From contig CAJUNX010000008.1 in NCBI GenBank assembly GCA_910587865.1, positions 54,453 to 118,452 on the forward strand: DNA of 64,000 nucleotides, in the 5' to 3' direction. The notes beneath the pieces are model-generated. The model did not search any database. It was not told the DNA's origin and worked only from the letters and a program-made list of their open reading frames with translations. Below, piece by piece: positions 43,861-52,994 of the stretch. The DNA is from an uncultured Roseburia sp. (GTDB lineage Bacteria; Bacillota; Clostridia; Lachnospirales; Lachnospiraceae). Within the stretch, counting starts at the first letter, position 1. Each line of letters starts with the position of its first letter. The position numbers and the translations under genes were made by a program.

Positions 43861-45364
43861 CAAATGCCTCCCCTTTCCGGTACTTTTCCGGGCTGCATCC
43901 GCAGTATTCCCGGAAGCTCCTGCAGAAATATGAGACATTCGAAAATCCCGTTTCCTCACAGATCTGAACGATTTTCTTGTTTGTCTGGGTCAGCAGCTCC
44001 TTCGCCTTTTCCATACGGCAGGCCCGGATAAAATGGCTTACGTTTTCCCCTGTCTTTTTCTTAAAAATGTAGCTGAAATATCCGGGGGAGAGATATACCA
44101 GATCCGCCAGCATCTCCACACTGATGTCCTCCCCGTAATGCGCGTATATGTAGCTTTTCGCCCTGGCCACCTCGTCCCTCGACGCGCTTCCCTGGTCTTC
44201 CATATGTCTTTCCATATCGGCAATCAGCGATTCGATCATCTCCGCTACTTCCTGTACGGACCGGAACTCATAGACCTGCTGAATCGCAGCCTGCAGCCGT
44301 TTTCCGCCGATATCCAGGTGCACGTAGAACTCCCGGATCAGATTCGAAAACATGAATTTCGTGTAGATCAGGGAATACTGGCTAAGATTTCCGAGGTTTG
44401 CCCGCAGGATCTGAAAATGCTCCCACAAATGCACCATATCGTCCTGCCGGATATTTTCCGTCATCCTTCGTAATATATCGTCCAAAAACTGATCCGCGGA
44501 CACCTCCTCCGGCGTCTTTCCCGGCAGGAACAGACGTCTGTCTTTCTGATAAAATTTATTCTCCATCAGCAGCTCCAGCTTCTGGAAGGCTCCCGGCAGT
44601 TCCCCGCAGCCCGCAATCGGAGAGCCGGCCGCCACATAGAATTTTTCGCCGAACACACGGTTGATCCACTCGCAGATATGCTGCGCAAGCACGGCCAGGT
44701 CGCAGCTGTCGCACAGCACGCACAGCTCCTGACGCTGCCCCTGGTTTAAAAACATCATCCTCTGATGCACCTCGCCGGACAGCTTTCTTATAAACGCTTC
44801 CTCCGATTCCTCAAAAAAATTGTCCTCGCTCTCGATCAGAATCAGCCCCCGGATCCGGTTCCAGTCTTCCACACTGACCTTGTCGGAAATCCGCTGTAAA
44901 TATTCCTGATTTCCCTGGTACAGATACCGTTTGAGGAAATATTCGTTGCGGAAATCCTGATTCTCGCGGTTTCGCTGCTCCTGTTCTTCCCGTTTCCCGA
45001 TGTGCTCTGCAAGCTTCGAAATCGTCGCATGGAATTCTTTCGGATCGACCGGCTTTAGCACATAGCTTTCCACACCGGCCTGCATCGCCTGCCTGGCATA
45101 CTCAAATTCCCCGTAGCCGCTGAAAATCACCATCTCAATCCGCGGACACAGCTCCCTGGCCCGTTTCACCAGCTCGATCCCGTCCATATACGGCATCTTG
45201 ATATCCGTAAATAAAATATCCACGGATCGCTTCATCAGTATATCGCAGGCAGCCTTTCCGTTCGGAGCCTCGAGAATCTCGAATTCTTCTTCCCGCTGCT
45301 CTAAGAGGAAACGGATCCCCCTGCGCTCTAATTTTTCGTCGTCCACAATCAGTATTGTCAGCAT
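43832..45364 (-). CDS. YesN-type AraC response regulator
   Basis: Response regulator, 510 aa from the ATG giving MLTILIVDDEKLERRGIRFL. The receiver domain (1-120) has phospho-acceptor FTDIKMPYMDGIEL and LKPVDPKEF. A central region of 280 residues without obvious motif is followed by the C-terminal AraC DNA-binding domain (about 405-500: SVEMLADLVYLSPGYFSYIF, KIVQICEETGFSNVSYFCRS, CGCSPEKYRKG). It is the first gene of the regulator-kinase-lipoprotein unit and presumably activates the neighbouring importers. Confidence 0.92.
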   Translation of the reverse strand: MLTILIVDDEKLERRGIRFLLEQREEEFEILEAPNGKAACDILMKRSVDILFTDIKMPYMDGIELVKRARELCPRIEMVIFSGYGEFEYARQAMQAGVESYVLKPVDPKEFHATISKLAEHIGKREEQEQRNRENQDFRNEYFLKRYLYQGNQEYLQRISDKVSVEDWNRIRGLILIESEDNFFEESEEAFIRKLSGEVHQRMMFLNQGQRQELCVLCDSCDLAVLAQHICEWINRVFGEKFYVAAGSPIAGCGELPGAFQKLELLMENKFYQKDRRLFLPGKTPEEVSADQFLDDILRRMTENIRQDDMVHLWEHFQILRANLGNLSQYSLIYTKFMFSNLIREFYVHLDIGGKRLQAAIQQVYEFRSVQEVAEMIESLIADMERHMEDQGSASRDEVARAKSYIYAHYGEDISVEMLADLVYLSPGYFSYIFKKKTGENVSHFIRACRMEKAKELLTQTNKKIVQICEETGFSNVSYFCRSFREYCGCSPEKYRKGEAFGEQGEGKIL

Positions 45365-45588
45365 ATTTTGTTCACCCTGCCCTGTTTCCGGCATGTCTGC
45401 CCGGTTGCTTACAGCAATATTATACTATGATTCCTTTGGCAGGGAATATATTAAATTTTCGATATTTGGGGTGATTTTTCAACATTGGATGTGTTAATGA
45501 AATGTATTTGTCCGGTGACCTTCTACAGCCACCGGACAGTATGGATATGATTCGGTAAATCCCTGAAGCTTACATGCCTACACCATCC

Positions 45589-46467
45589 TTACCCTTTCAC
45601 GGCCCCGAGCGTGATTCCCGCCTCAAAGTACTTCTGCAGAAACGGGTAAAGTACAATGATCGGCAGCATCGCGACAAACGCGATCGCCATCCGAAGACTG
45701 ATCGACGGGAGATTTTCACCGCCGCTCTGTCCGTACTGCGTCAGGAACTGAATGTTCTGAATCATGACATTTAAGAGCTGCTGGATCGAATACATCCGCT
45801 GATCCGTCACATAATAAAGGCCGTTCATCCAGTCATTCCAGTAGCCGAGTCCCGCAAAAATCGCGATCGTCACCAGGATCGGTTTGCCGAGCGGCAGCAC
45901 AATGGAGCTGAAAATCCGGAACTCGGACGCGCCGTCGATCCGCGCCGATTCGTAGAGCTCCACCGGAATATTCCCCTGGAAATATGTCCTTACGATAATA
46001 CAGTTCACCGCGCCGAACATCAGATTCGGCAGCAGAAGCGCAAGATACGTGTTCTTGATGCCGAGGACCGTGGTATAGTTCATATAGGTCGGCACCAGTC
46101 CGCCGCTGAAAAGCATGGTAAAGAGAACGACAAACGACAGGATTTTCCGCCCGGGAAGATAGCTTAAGGAAAGCGGATATGCGATCATCGTCGTGATCAG
46201 CACATTGATCGTTGTCCCTACGAATGTAATGACGATTGTTATAATATATGCCCTCAGTATCGTATCCTTTGATTTCCAGATATACGAGTACGCCTGCATA
46301 CTCAGTTTTTTCGGGATCAGGGAATATCCCTCCTTAAGCAGCACCGCCTCATCGGTAATGGAGGAAACAAACAACACAATAAAGGGAACGACAATGATGA
46401 TTCCCACAAGAATCATCACAATATAGGCGATTCTTTCTACTATTTTATCTTCTTTTGATCGTACCAT
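45589..46467 (-). CDS. LplC-type ABC transporter permease
   Basis: Permease of 292 aa, six helices, of the LplC/YtcP group. The EAA motif is ELYESARIDGASEFRIFSSI; the C terminus FEAGITLGAVKG is characteristic. It is 14 bases after the LplB gene. A GTCCGGTG/CACCGGAC hairpin lies about 50 bases beyond the stop and may end the operon. This group usually imports complex plant-derived oligosaccharides. Confidence 0.9.
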   Translation of the reverse strand: MVRSKEDKIVERIAYIVMILVGIIIVVPFIVLFVSSITDEAVLLKEGYSLIPKKLSMQAYSYIWKSKDTILRAYIITIVITFVGTTINVLITTMIAYPLSLSYLPGRKILSFVVLFTMLFSGGLVPTYMNYTTVLGIKNTYLALLLPNLMFGAVNCIIVRTYFQGNIPVELYESARIDGASEFRIFSSIVLPLGKPILVTIAIFAGLGYWNDWMNGLYYVTDQRMYSIQQLLNVMIQNIQFLTQYGQSGGENLPSISLRMAIAFVAMLPIIVLYPFLQKYFEAGITLGAVKG

Positions 46468-46481
46468 ATTTCCCTCTCCCC

Positions 46482-47405
46482 TTAAAATAATGAATTTTCG
46501 CTGCTGATCTTACGCGTGATGCCGTTAAAAACCAGAATAAATGTAAACCCGACCACGGACTGGAAAAATCCGGCTGCCGCGGACATCGCCACATTATTCT
46601 GCGTCAGCAGCGCCCGGTAGACAAACGTATCTATGGTATTCGTCACATCCATCACAAGCCCCGAATTCTGCGGCACCTGGTAAAACAGTCCGAAATCACT
46701 GTTGCAGATACGCCCAACCGAGAGCAGGGATAAGGTGATCATCGTCGGCTTTAAAAACGGGATCGTAATATACCGCAGCCTCTGAAACCAGGACGCGCCG
46801 TCAAGTGCAGCGGATTCCAGCAGAGAACGGTCAATGCCGAGGATCGTGGAAATATAAATAATACATCCGTAGCCGATCGACTTCCACAGATGCACAAATA
46901 TCAGAATAAACGGCCAGTACTGCGATTTGCTGTAAAACTGGATGCTGCCGGATCCGAGATTCATCAGAAGATGGTTGAGCAGACCCGATTCGTGATCGAT
47001 AAAGGAACGAACCATGTAGGAAACGATGATGATCGACACCACGAACGGAAACAGGACAAGACTCTGCGCAAGCTTCCGTGCTCTCAGTCTGCGGATCTCC
47101 GTAATCAGGATGGCCAGAAGCACGCCGAAAAACAGGTCCAGCAGAATAAATGAAACATTATACAGGATCGTGTTTCTCAGAATAATCGGAAATTCCCGCG
47201 ACTGAATCAGAAACGCGAAATTTTTAAATCCGGCCCACGGACTCCCGTAAATCCCCTTTTGCGCGTTAAAGCTTTTAAACGCCAGCACCAGTCCGGGCAT
47301 CGGCATGTAATTATTAATCAGAAGATAAAGCAGCGCCGGCAAGGTCATGATATAAAGCGGCAGAAACCGCTTCACATTGTGAATCAGTTTTTTCCTGTTT
47401 TTCAT
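46482..47405 (-). CDS. LplB-type ABC transporter permease
   Basis: Permease of 307 aa from the ATG giving MKNRKKLIHNVKRFLPLY; AAGGGGGTTTAC precedes it. The LplB group features are PALLYLLINNYMPMPGLVLA and NAQKGIYGSPWAGFKNF. The EAA loop is LLESAALDGASWFQRLRYITIP. Lies between the binding protein and LplC genes. No own ATPase gene. Confidence 0.9.
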   Translation of the reverse strand: MKNRKKLIHNVKRFLPLYIMTLPALLYLLINNYMPMPGLVLAFKSFNAQKGIYGSPWAGFKNFAFLIQSREFPIILRNTILYNVSFILLDLFFGVLLAILITEIRRLRARKLAQSLVLFPFVVSIIIVSYMVRSFIDHESGLLNHLLMNLGSGSIQFYSKSQYWPFILIFVHLWKSIGYGCIIYISTILGIDRSLLESAALDGASWFQRLRYITIPFLKPTMITLSLLSVGRICNSDFGLFYQVPQNSGLVMDVTNTIDTFVYRALLTQNNVAMSAAAGFFQSVVGFTFILVFNGITRKISSENSLF

Positions 47406-47492
47406 GTAAACCCCCTTTTTAATTACAGGGCGCATTTATGAGAAAATGCGCCCTGCTGCGTCAGAACAGCTCATGGTTCTGCTGTCTGTGGA

Positions 47493-49067
47493 TTATTTTC
47501 CGGCAAGAAACTCGTCAAGCTGTCTCTGCTTCTCCGCCATAATCTTGTCAAGCCCTGCTGCATACAGCTCCTCGTTGAACAGCGGAATATACTCATCCGG
47601 GTCCACGGTGCCGCTCGTGATCTCTTTGTAATATTTATTTCTTACATTTGTCACTGCCGCAAGCTCATTCGATACATTGGCAGAATCCCACTGAAGGCCA
47701 AGCGCGACAGACTGGGTGACATTCTCCGTGTTATATGCCTTCATCTGGTCGTAGACGTCAATATCCTTGCCCTCCCACGGATAGCAGAGATACTGGTTCG
47801 GCAGTGTCCAGCCGCCGTCCAGGTGATAAGCGACGCTGTCCGCGTCCTTCCCCTCCGGGAACGCCGCATGACCGTCCTCGGTCACGATGTAGTCCTCACC
47901 CTCAATACCCCAGTTGAGGAGGTTGTTGATTTCCGGTGAATTTGCCATAAAGTTGATCATCTGCATTACTTTTTCCGGATCTTCCGACGAACTCGGGATA
48001 CTGTACGTAAACTGGAACGCCGTCTCCGTTGTCTGATACTTCGGTCCGATCGTGATCATCGTCAGATCTTTTCCGCCGCAGTTCGCTTCCTGATCCGACT
48101 CGGAAAGCGGATGGCTGAAATCCGAGAAGAAGGAGAATGCCTGACCAGTCTTAATATATGTATAATAGGACTCGGTATCGGTTGCCGCAGACTGGCTCAC
48201 CCATCCGTTCTGATACCATTTGTGCATATATCTGCAGTACTCATAAAACTCCTCTGTCTCAAAGAGGTTTTCAATGGTGGTTCCGTTTTCCAGATCCATC
48301 AGCACGCCCCACATATCTCCAAGGCCGTCATAGAGAATCGTCTTCATACGTCCGCCGTTCACACCGATTTCCGGAGCCGTCATCCACATATCAGGCTCTA
48401 ACGCGGAAACCTTCTCAAAAAATACATCCAGTTCTTCTATGGAAGTGATGGCAAGCGCCTCATCCATAAGGCCATGCTTCTCCAGAATATCCGTCGCAAA
48501 GAACACGGTCGGCTGGAATACCTGATCCTTGTGCATCGGAACGCCGTAAATATAACCGTTTACCGATGCATATTCCACCTCGTCCGTTCCATAGGACGCA
48601 TTCAGCGTGTCCTCCACTGCCGGAAGCAGATCTGCCAGATTGGTCAGATAACCGGAATTCACATAGTTCGGCGCATTGGCCGAGCCGCCGAAATTGATGT
48701 CAAACTTCTCACCACTGCTTAACATCAGCGGGATCTGCTGTGAACCGGTTGCAAAAGATAAAAAGACTACGTTTAGCTTCATATTCAGTTCGGCGAGAGT
48801 AATCTTATTGACCTCTTCCAGAACGCGGTCCAGACCCTGCGGAACCTCTGCCGGGGTCAGAAGGTACATATCCACCGTGTAGACGTCGCCGTCATCCGTG
48901 GATTCAGCGGGCGCCGGGGCAGGCGTACCCGCGTCAGCGCTCTGTGTGCTTCCGCCGCTCTCGCCATTGCCTGCATCCGGGGTATCTGCCGGATCGGAGC
49001 CGCAGCCTGCGAAGAGGCCTGCTGCCATCGTGAGCACCAAAAGCATGGACATTACTTTTTTCTTCAT
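47493..49067 (-). CDS. LplA-type substrate-binding lipoprotein
   Basis: Binding protein of 524 aa. The signal peptide is MKKKVMSMLLVLTMAAGL ending with FAGCGSD; a Ser/Thr/Ala/Pro-rich linker follows (about 25-55). Domain features of the LplA group include FYEYCRYMHKWYQNGW and MINFMANSPEINNLLNWG. The ATG overlaps the GH31 stop codon (ATGA), so glycosidase and transporter are translated together. GAGGATTT precedes it. Confidence 0.92.
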   Translation of the reverse strand: MKKKVMSMLLVLTMAAGLFAGCGSDPADTPDAGNGESGGSTQSADAGTPAPAPAESTDDGDVYTVDMYLLTPAEVPQGLDRVLEEVNKITLAELNMKLNVVFLSFATGSQQIPLMLSSGEKFDINFGGSANAPNYVNSGYLTNLADLLPAVEDTLNASYGTDEVEYASVNGYIYGVPMHKDQVFQPTVFFATDILEKHGLMDEALAITSIEELDVFFEKVSALEPDMWMTAPEIGVNGGRMKTILYDGLGDMWGVLMDLENGTTIENLFETEEFYEYCRYMHKWYQNGWVSQSAATDTESYYTYIKTGQAFSFFSDFSHPLSESDQEANCGGKDLTMITIGPKYQTTETAFQFTYSIPSSSEDPEKVMQMINFMANSPEINNLLNWGIEGEDYIVTEDGHAAFPEGKDADSVAYHLDGGWTLPNQYLCYPWEGKDIDVYDQMKAYNTENVTQSVALGLQWDSANVSNELAAVTNVRNKYYKEITSGTVDPDEYIPLFNEELYAAGLDKIMAEKQRQLDEFLAGK

Positions 49068-51427
49068 ACCATAAATCCTCCTTTTTCTTTTTTCACGGGA
49101 CATTCTTTCCCGTTCACTACCGCTTTTGTAATTTCCTCCGGCGTGTAGATCATGTAACCGGTGCAGTCAAGATCGGTCTTAATCTTCACGACGCCGTCTT
49201 CTGTGACGGCCTCAAAGGTGTAGGTTCTGCCGTCGTCATACAGCTTTTGTCTGATCCCGTGTACCAGATTCAGATACATGGTGATATCCTCAAAGAAGTT
49301 TGCCGGAGAGTGCAGTCCCGCCTGATTCAGCAGCGGAAGCACCGTATCTTCCTTAAAATACAGTGGAAGCGTATCTAACGCGCAGTTCTCGGCAATCCAC
49401 GTTCCGCCGCACACACGGTTTCCCGTATTCCAGTCCACCCAGCTTCCGGCCGGAAGATACACATGCTGCGTCTGCTGGTCAAAGACCGGCGCTACCAGAA
49501 GCGCGTTCCCCAGCATATACTGGGTAAAGAGTTCGCGCGTGTTTAAGTCCTCCTGGAACTCCAGCATCATCGCACGCATCATCGGGATACCCTCGTTGTG
49601 CGTCTCCATTGCCAGGCTGTACAGGTATGGGAACAGGCGGTAGCGGAACCTGTTGATCTTTAAAAACGCCTCCTGCGCCTCTTTGGAATACTCCCACGGC
49701 TCACGCGGCGTCGCCTGTCCGTGGCTTCGGCTTAACGGCGCTAACAGCCCCATCTGCACGCTTCTGACGTACTCCTCGTCGCTCGGCTTCGTGCGGTTGC
49801 CCTCATAATCACAATTGTAGAATCCTCCGATATCAAATCCCCAGAACGATACGCCGCTGATTCCCATACTTAAGCCGCCGCGCAGGATCGCAGCGAGATT
49901 ATTCTTGTGTGTGCTCGAATCACCCGCCCAGTTCGCAGGATAATTCTGGCTCCCCGCAAAACCGCTGCGCCCCCAGAGAAGCGCTTTTAATCCCTGTTTC
50001 TCTTTTACCTCTCTCGATGCCTCATAGATGGTCTTCGCATAGAGCAGCGGGTACTTATTGTGGGTCTCTTTTCCGGTCGTCCCGTCGTAGAATACCGCCG
50101 TCTCCGGAACCTCCTCCGAGAAATCCGTCTTCATGACGCCGACGCCCATCTCCATCAGTTTCCGGATCTTATCCTTTACATACTCCACCGCTTCCGGGTT
50201 TGTCAGGTCGATGGCAGCCATCGTTGCGCCGCCTCCGTCTCCTTCTCCCTCCGCGGGCACGAATTCACAGGTGCCGCCCTTCGTATTCTTTACCAGCCAG
50301 CCCAGTTTTCCGAACTTCTCAAATGCCGGGTTCGGATCACCCGCGCCCCAGCGGTAATACTTGGGCACATACGGGAACATCCAGCAGGAAAGCTGCACGC
50401 CGTTCTCATTAAGCTTCTGGATCATCTCTTTTGGGTTCGGGAAACGCTTCTCGTCAAACTCGAGAAACTCTTCTCCCTGCCATCCGTCGATATGAATCAC
50501 ATCCATCGACATTCCGAACTCCGCCGCGCGCTTTACAACGGCCTCCACCTCTTCCCTGGTGCGGTAGCTCATCTTCGACATCCAGAACCCGAACGACCAT
50601 TTCGGCACCATATCCGAGCGGCCGCTTAAAGCCGTGTAATCCCGGATCAGCCCTTTGTAGTCCCGGTTGCAGAACACGTAATAATCAAGATACGGATCCT
50701 GCGACTCCATCGTATAGGATACCTCTGAGGCAGCGCCCATATCGAACAGCGTTCTGGTAAAGGTATTCAGCAGCACAGAGTATCCGTAGGAACTCATAAA
50801 ATACGGCATTCCCTTGTACGACCAGTCGGAATTCGTGGAAAGCGCATCCTTCTGCCATACCTCTACTTTCTGTCCCCGCTTGTTAAACTCGGTAAACTTT
50901 TCGCCGAAGCCGTAGAATCCTTCATCCACATGCATATAGCAGGTGTCATAGGTATTTAAAATCTCCTTCGTGTCCAGGTCATACTCAAATCCCAGCGGCA
51001 TCGCCTTGTACTTCTGATCCACATTGAAATCCTGAATATGCTCCTTCATCAGCGGCGATCCGTCCAGAGACACCGCCACCTCCCAGGGACACTTGCGGAT
51101 GGCAAGCTTAAGCCTGCTTGTATGGATATAGACAAACAGATCATCCTCACTCACCTGGAACTCACGGTACACCGGAAATTCAAATACCGGGTTTTTCCTC
51201 ACCTCCGTGCGGTGGAACGGATACAGTTCCACGCGGTACACTGTCTGGGATGCAAAGGAAATCCTTACGGTTGCTTCATTGTCCAGATACGTCTCTGCCC
51301 GGAACGTGACACCGTCGTTATCCACGGTATATTCCTGCATAATACTCACAAAATCTTTATTTTTGATCTTTGTCCGGACTTTATAGCCCCGCTTTCCACC
51401 CACATCCACCTTCACAGTCTGATTCAT
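49064..51427 (-). CDS. GH31 alpha-glycosidase (YicI/xylosidase-like)
   Basis: Cytoplasmic retaining alpha-glycosidase of family 31, 787 aa. The N-terminal beta-sandwich (about 1-255) contains DEGFYGFGEKFTEFNKRG. The barrel carries the catalytic nucleophile Asp in GVMKTDFSEEVP (about 435) and the acid/base Asp in ANWAGDSS (about 503), with WGRSGFAGSQ between. Length and N-terminal motif resemble alpha-xylosidase YicI, but the nucleophile loop reads SEEVP instead of the usual GERIP, so specificity may differ. GAGGAGGAG precedes the ATG, which overlaps the MATE stop (ATGA). No signal peptide: it cleaves imported glycosides. Confidence 0.9.
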   Translation of the reverse strand: MNQTVKVDVGGKRGYKVRTKIKNKDFVSIMQEYTVDNDGVTFRAETYLDNEATVRISFASQTVYRVELYPFHRTEVRKNPVFEFPVYREFQVSEDDLFVYIHTSRLKLAIRKCPWEVAVSLDGSPLMKEHIQDFNVDQKYKAMPLGFEYDLDTKEILNTYDTCYMHVDEGFYGFGEKFTEFNKRGQKVEVWQKDALSTNSDWSYKGMPYFMSSYGYSVLLNTFTRTLFDMGAASEVSYTMESQDPYLDYYVFCNRDYKGLIRDYTALSGRSDMVPKWSFGFWMSKMSYRTREEVEAVVKRAAEFGMSMDVIHIDGWQGEEFLEFDEKRFPNPKEMIQKLNENGVQLSCWMFPYVPKYYRWGAGDPNPAFEKFGKLGWLVKNTKGGTCEFVPAEGEGDGGGATMAAIDLTNPEAVEYVKDKIRKLMEMGVGVMKTDFSEEVPETAVFYDGTTGKETHNKYPLLYAKTIYEASREVKEKQGLKALLWGRSGFAGSQNYPANWAGDSSTHKNNLAAILRGGLSMGISGVSFWGFDIGGFYNCDYEGNRTKPSDEEYVRSVQMGLLAPLSRSHGQATPREPWEYSKEAQEAFLKINRFRYRLFPYLYSLAMETHNEGIPMMRAMMLEFQEDLNTRELFTQYMLGNALLVAPVFDQQTQHVYLPAGSWVDWNTGNRVCGGTWIAENCALDTLPLYFKEDTVLPLLNQAGLHSPANFFEDITMYLNLVHGIRQKLYDDGRTYTFEAVTEDGVVKIKTDLDCTGYMIYTPEEITKAVVNGKECPVKKEKGGFMV

Positions 51428-52815
51428 GTTGCTTCTCCTCCTCTCTCGTTTTTGTAAAACATACATCTATTTTCACGCAGCCCCTGCTGCAAATAGATCA
51501 TTTTTTTTATCGTGACCACATATGCGATGCACAGCGGGATACAGGCTCCGATCCAAGCCAGCGGGTTCGCCCAGCAGATCCCCGTAAACCCCCACACCTT
51601 CGACATCGCAAGCGCTGCCGTCGCCCGCATGATCAGCTCCATTATTCCGGCGACAGTGGGGATCATACTCTGCCCGAGCCCCTGCAGCGAATAGCGGATC
51701 ACATATAAAATCGCCAGTACAAACAACAGTCCGCCGCTGATATTTAAGAAAATCTGTGCGTTTTCCATCATCTTTGTCTCTCCCGGTACAAAAATACCGG
51801 CCAGATGATAACCAAACAGGATCAGCGCCACCCCCGTGACCAGACTGAAAACCACCGACAGAATCAGGCACTGCCGGACCCCTTTGCGGATCCTGTCCAA
51901 GTCGTTCGCTCCGTAGTTCTGTCCTACGTATGTAGCCATCGTCAGCCCGAATGAGATGAGCGGCATGTGCACGATGGATTCAATCTTCGACGCTGCCGTA
52001 TAGGAGGCCACATAGATCGCTCCCAGCCGGTTTAACGAGGTCTGCACCAGGATACTTCCGATCGAGATAATGCTGCTCTGAAATCCCATGGAGCCGCCCA
52101 TTTTAATCTGTTTTCGCACATCCCCCCAATCAAAATGAAAACTCTCCTGAACCGGGTGCAGCACCTCCACATGTTTCGCAATATAAAACACGCAGCACAC
52201 CACAGACAGCAGCTGTGCCAGTACGGTAGCCAGCGCGGCTCCTGTCACCCCCATTCCGAATGCCGAAATAAACAGGATATCCAGGATGATATTTGCCACA
52301 CAGGAGACCACCAGAAAGATCAGCGGCATCCGGCTGTCCCCGATCGCCCGGAGCGCATTTGACAGAAGGTTAAACAGCATCGTCGCAGCCATGCCGCCGT
52401 ATATCAACTTCAGATACTGATCGGCCTCGGAAAGAATGCCCGCCGGCGTCTGCATCAGCACAAGCATCTGACGGCTGAAACATACGCTTATGACGGTGAG
52501 CACCGCCACTCCGATCATCCCCATCACGATGGCCGCCGCAAAATCGCGTTTTACGCTTTCATAGGCAGCCGCACCGTAGTGCTGCGATATGATGATGGAA
52601 AATCCGGCCGTAAGCCCGATCGCAAATCCGTTGATCAGAAAGATGAGACTTCCGGCGCTTCCCACCGCCGCCAGCGAGTCCACACCCAGATAGCGGCCGA
52701 CGATCACGGTATCGACCATATTATAGAGCTGCTGGAACGTGTTTCCGACCAGCAGCGGTATCATAAAGACAACGATATGACGAATCGGACTCCCCACAGT
52801 CATATCTGTTTTCAT
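51424..52815 (-). CDS. MATE-family efflux transporter
   Basis: Twelve-helix multidrug-and-toxin-extrusion protein, 463 aa, in two homologous halves. The N-terminal half has PLLVGNTFQQLYNMVDTVIV and GSLIFLINGFAIGLTAGFSI; the C-terminal half has TYVGQNYGANDLDRIRKGV. It is the first gene of the MATE-GH31-LplABC operon, which is unusual for a sugar operon and suggests export of a catabolic end product or a toxic by-product. A perfect-consensus promoter lies just upstream. Confidence 0.9.
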   Translation of the reverse strand: MKTDMTVGSPIRHIVVFMIPLLVGNTFQQLYNMVDTVIVGRYLGVDSLAAVGSAGSLIFLINGFAIGLTAGFSIIISQHYGAAAYESVKRDFAAAIVMGMIGVAVLTVISVCFSRQMLVLMQTPAGILSEADQYLKLIYGGMAATMLFNLLSNALRAIGDSRMPLIFLVVSCVANIILDILFISAFGMGVTGAALATVLAQLLSVVCCVFYIAKHVEVLHPVQESFHFDWGDVRKQIKMGGSMGFQSSIISIGSILVQTSLNRLGAIYVASYTAASKIESIVHMPLISFGLTMATYVGQNYGANDLDRIRKGVRQCLILSVVFSLVTGVALILFGYHLAGIFVPGETKMMENAQIFLNISGGLLFVLAILYVIRYSLQGLGQSMIPTVAGIMELIMRATAALAMSKVWGFTGICWANPLAWIGACIPLCIAYVVTIKKMIYLQQGLRENRCMFYKNERGGEAT

Positions 52816-52841
52816 TGTTATCCTCCTCTTTCCTATCTCGT

Positions 52842-52869
52842 ATTATACTCCCTGACCTTTGTTTGTCAA
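52842..52869 (-). promoter_or_regulatory. Promoter of the MATE-GH31-LplABC operon
   Basis: On the minus strand TTGACA (52869-52864) and TATAAT (52847-52842), both perfect, with a 16-base spacer. The ATG is 27 bases beyond the -10. Confidence 0.88.
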
Positions 52870-52871
52870 TA

Positions 52872-52885
52872 TCGTTTAATAACTA
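52872..52885. promoter_or_regulatory. Candidate ROK operator at the MATE operon
   Basis: TAGTTATTAAACGA on the minus strand, two bases upstream of the -35. It matches the kinase-promoter palindrome TAGTTTGTAAACTA at 11 of 14 positions. The ROK regulator gene is next door. Binding is inferred. Confidence 0.55.
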
Positions 52886-52941
52886 AATTTACTTATATTT
52901 TTTGTGCATATTAACCATATTTAGACAAAAAAACAAAAAAA

Positions 52942-52968
52942 GACTGCATTCCTGTTGAAAATGCAGTC
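52942..52968 (-). terminator. Terminator of the ROK regulator gene
   Basis: GACTGCATT/AATGCAGTC stem followed on the minus strand by TTTTTTTGTTTTTTT. Strong intrinsic terminator isolating the ROK gene from the MATE promoter. Confidence 0.9.
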
Positions 52969-52994
52969 TGATACAATATTATCAAATGATATAT

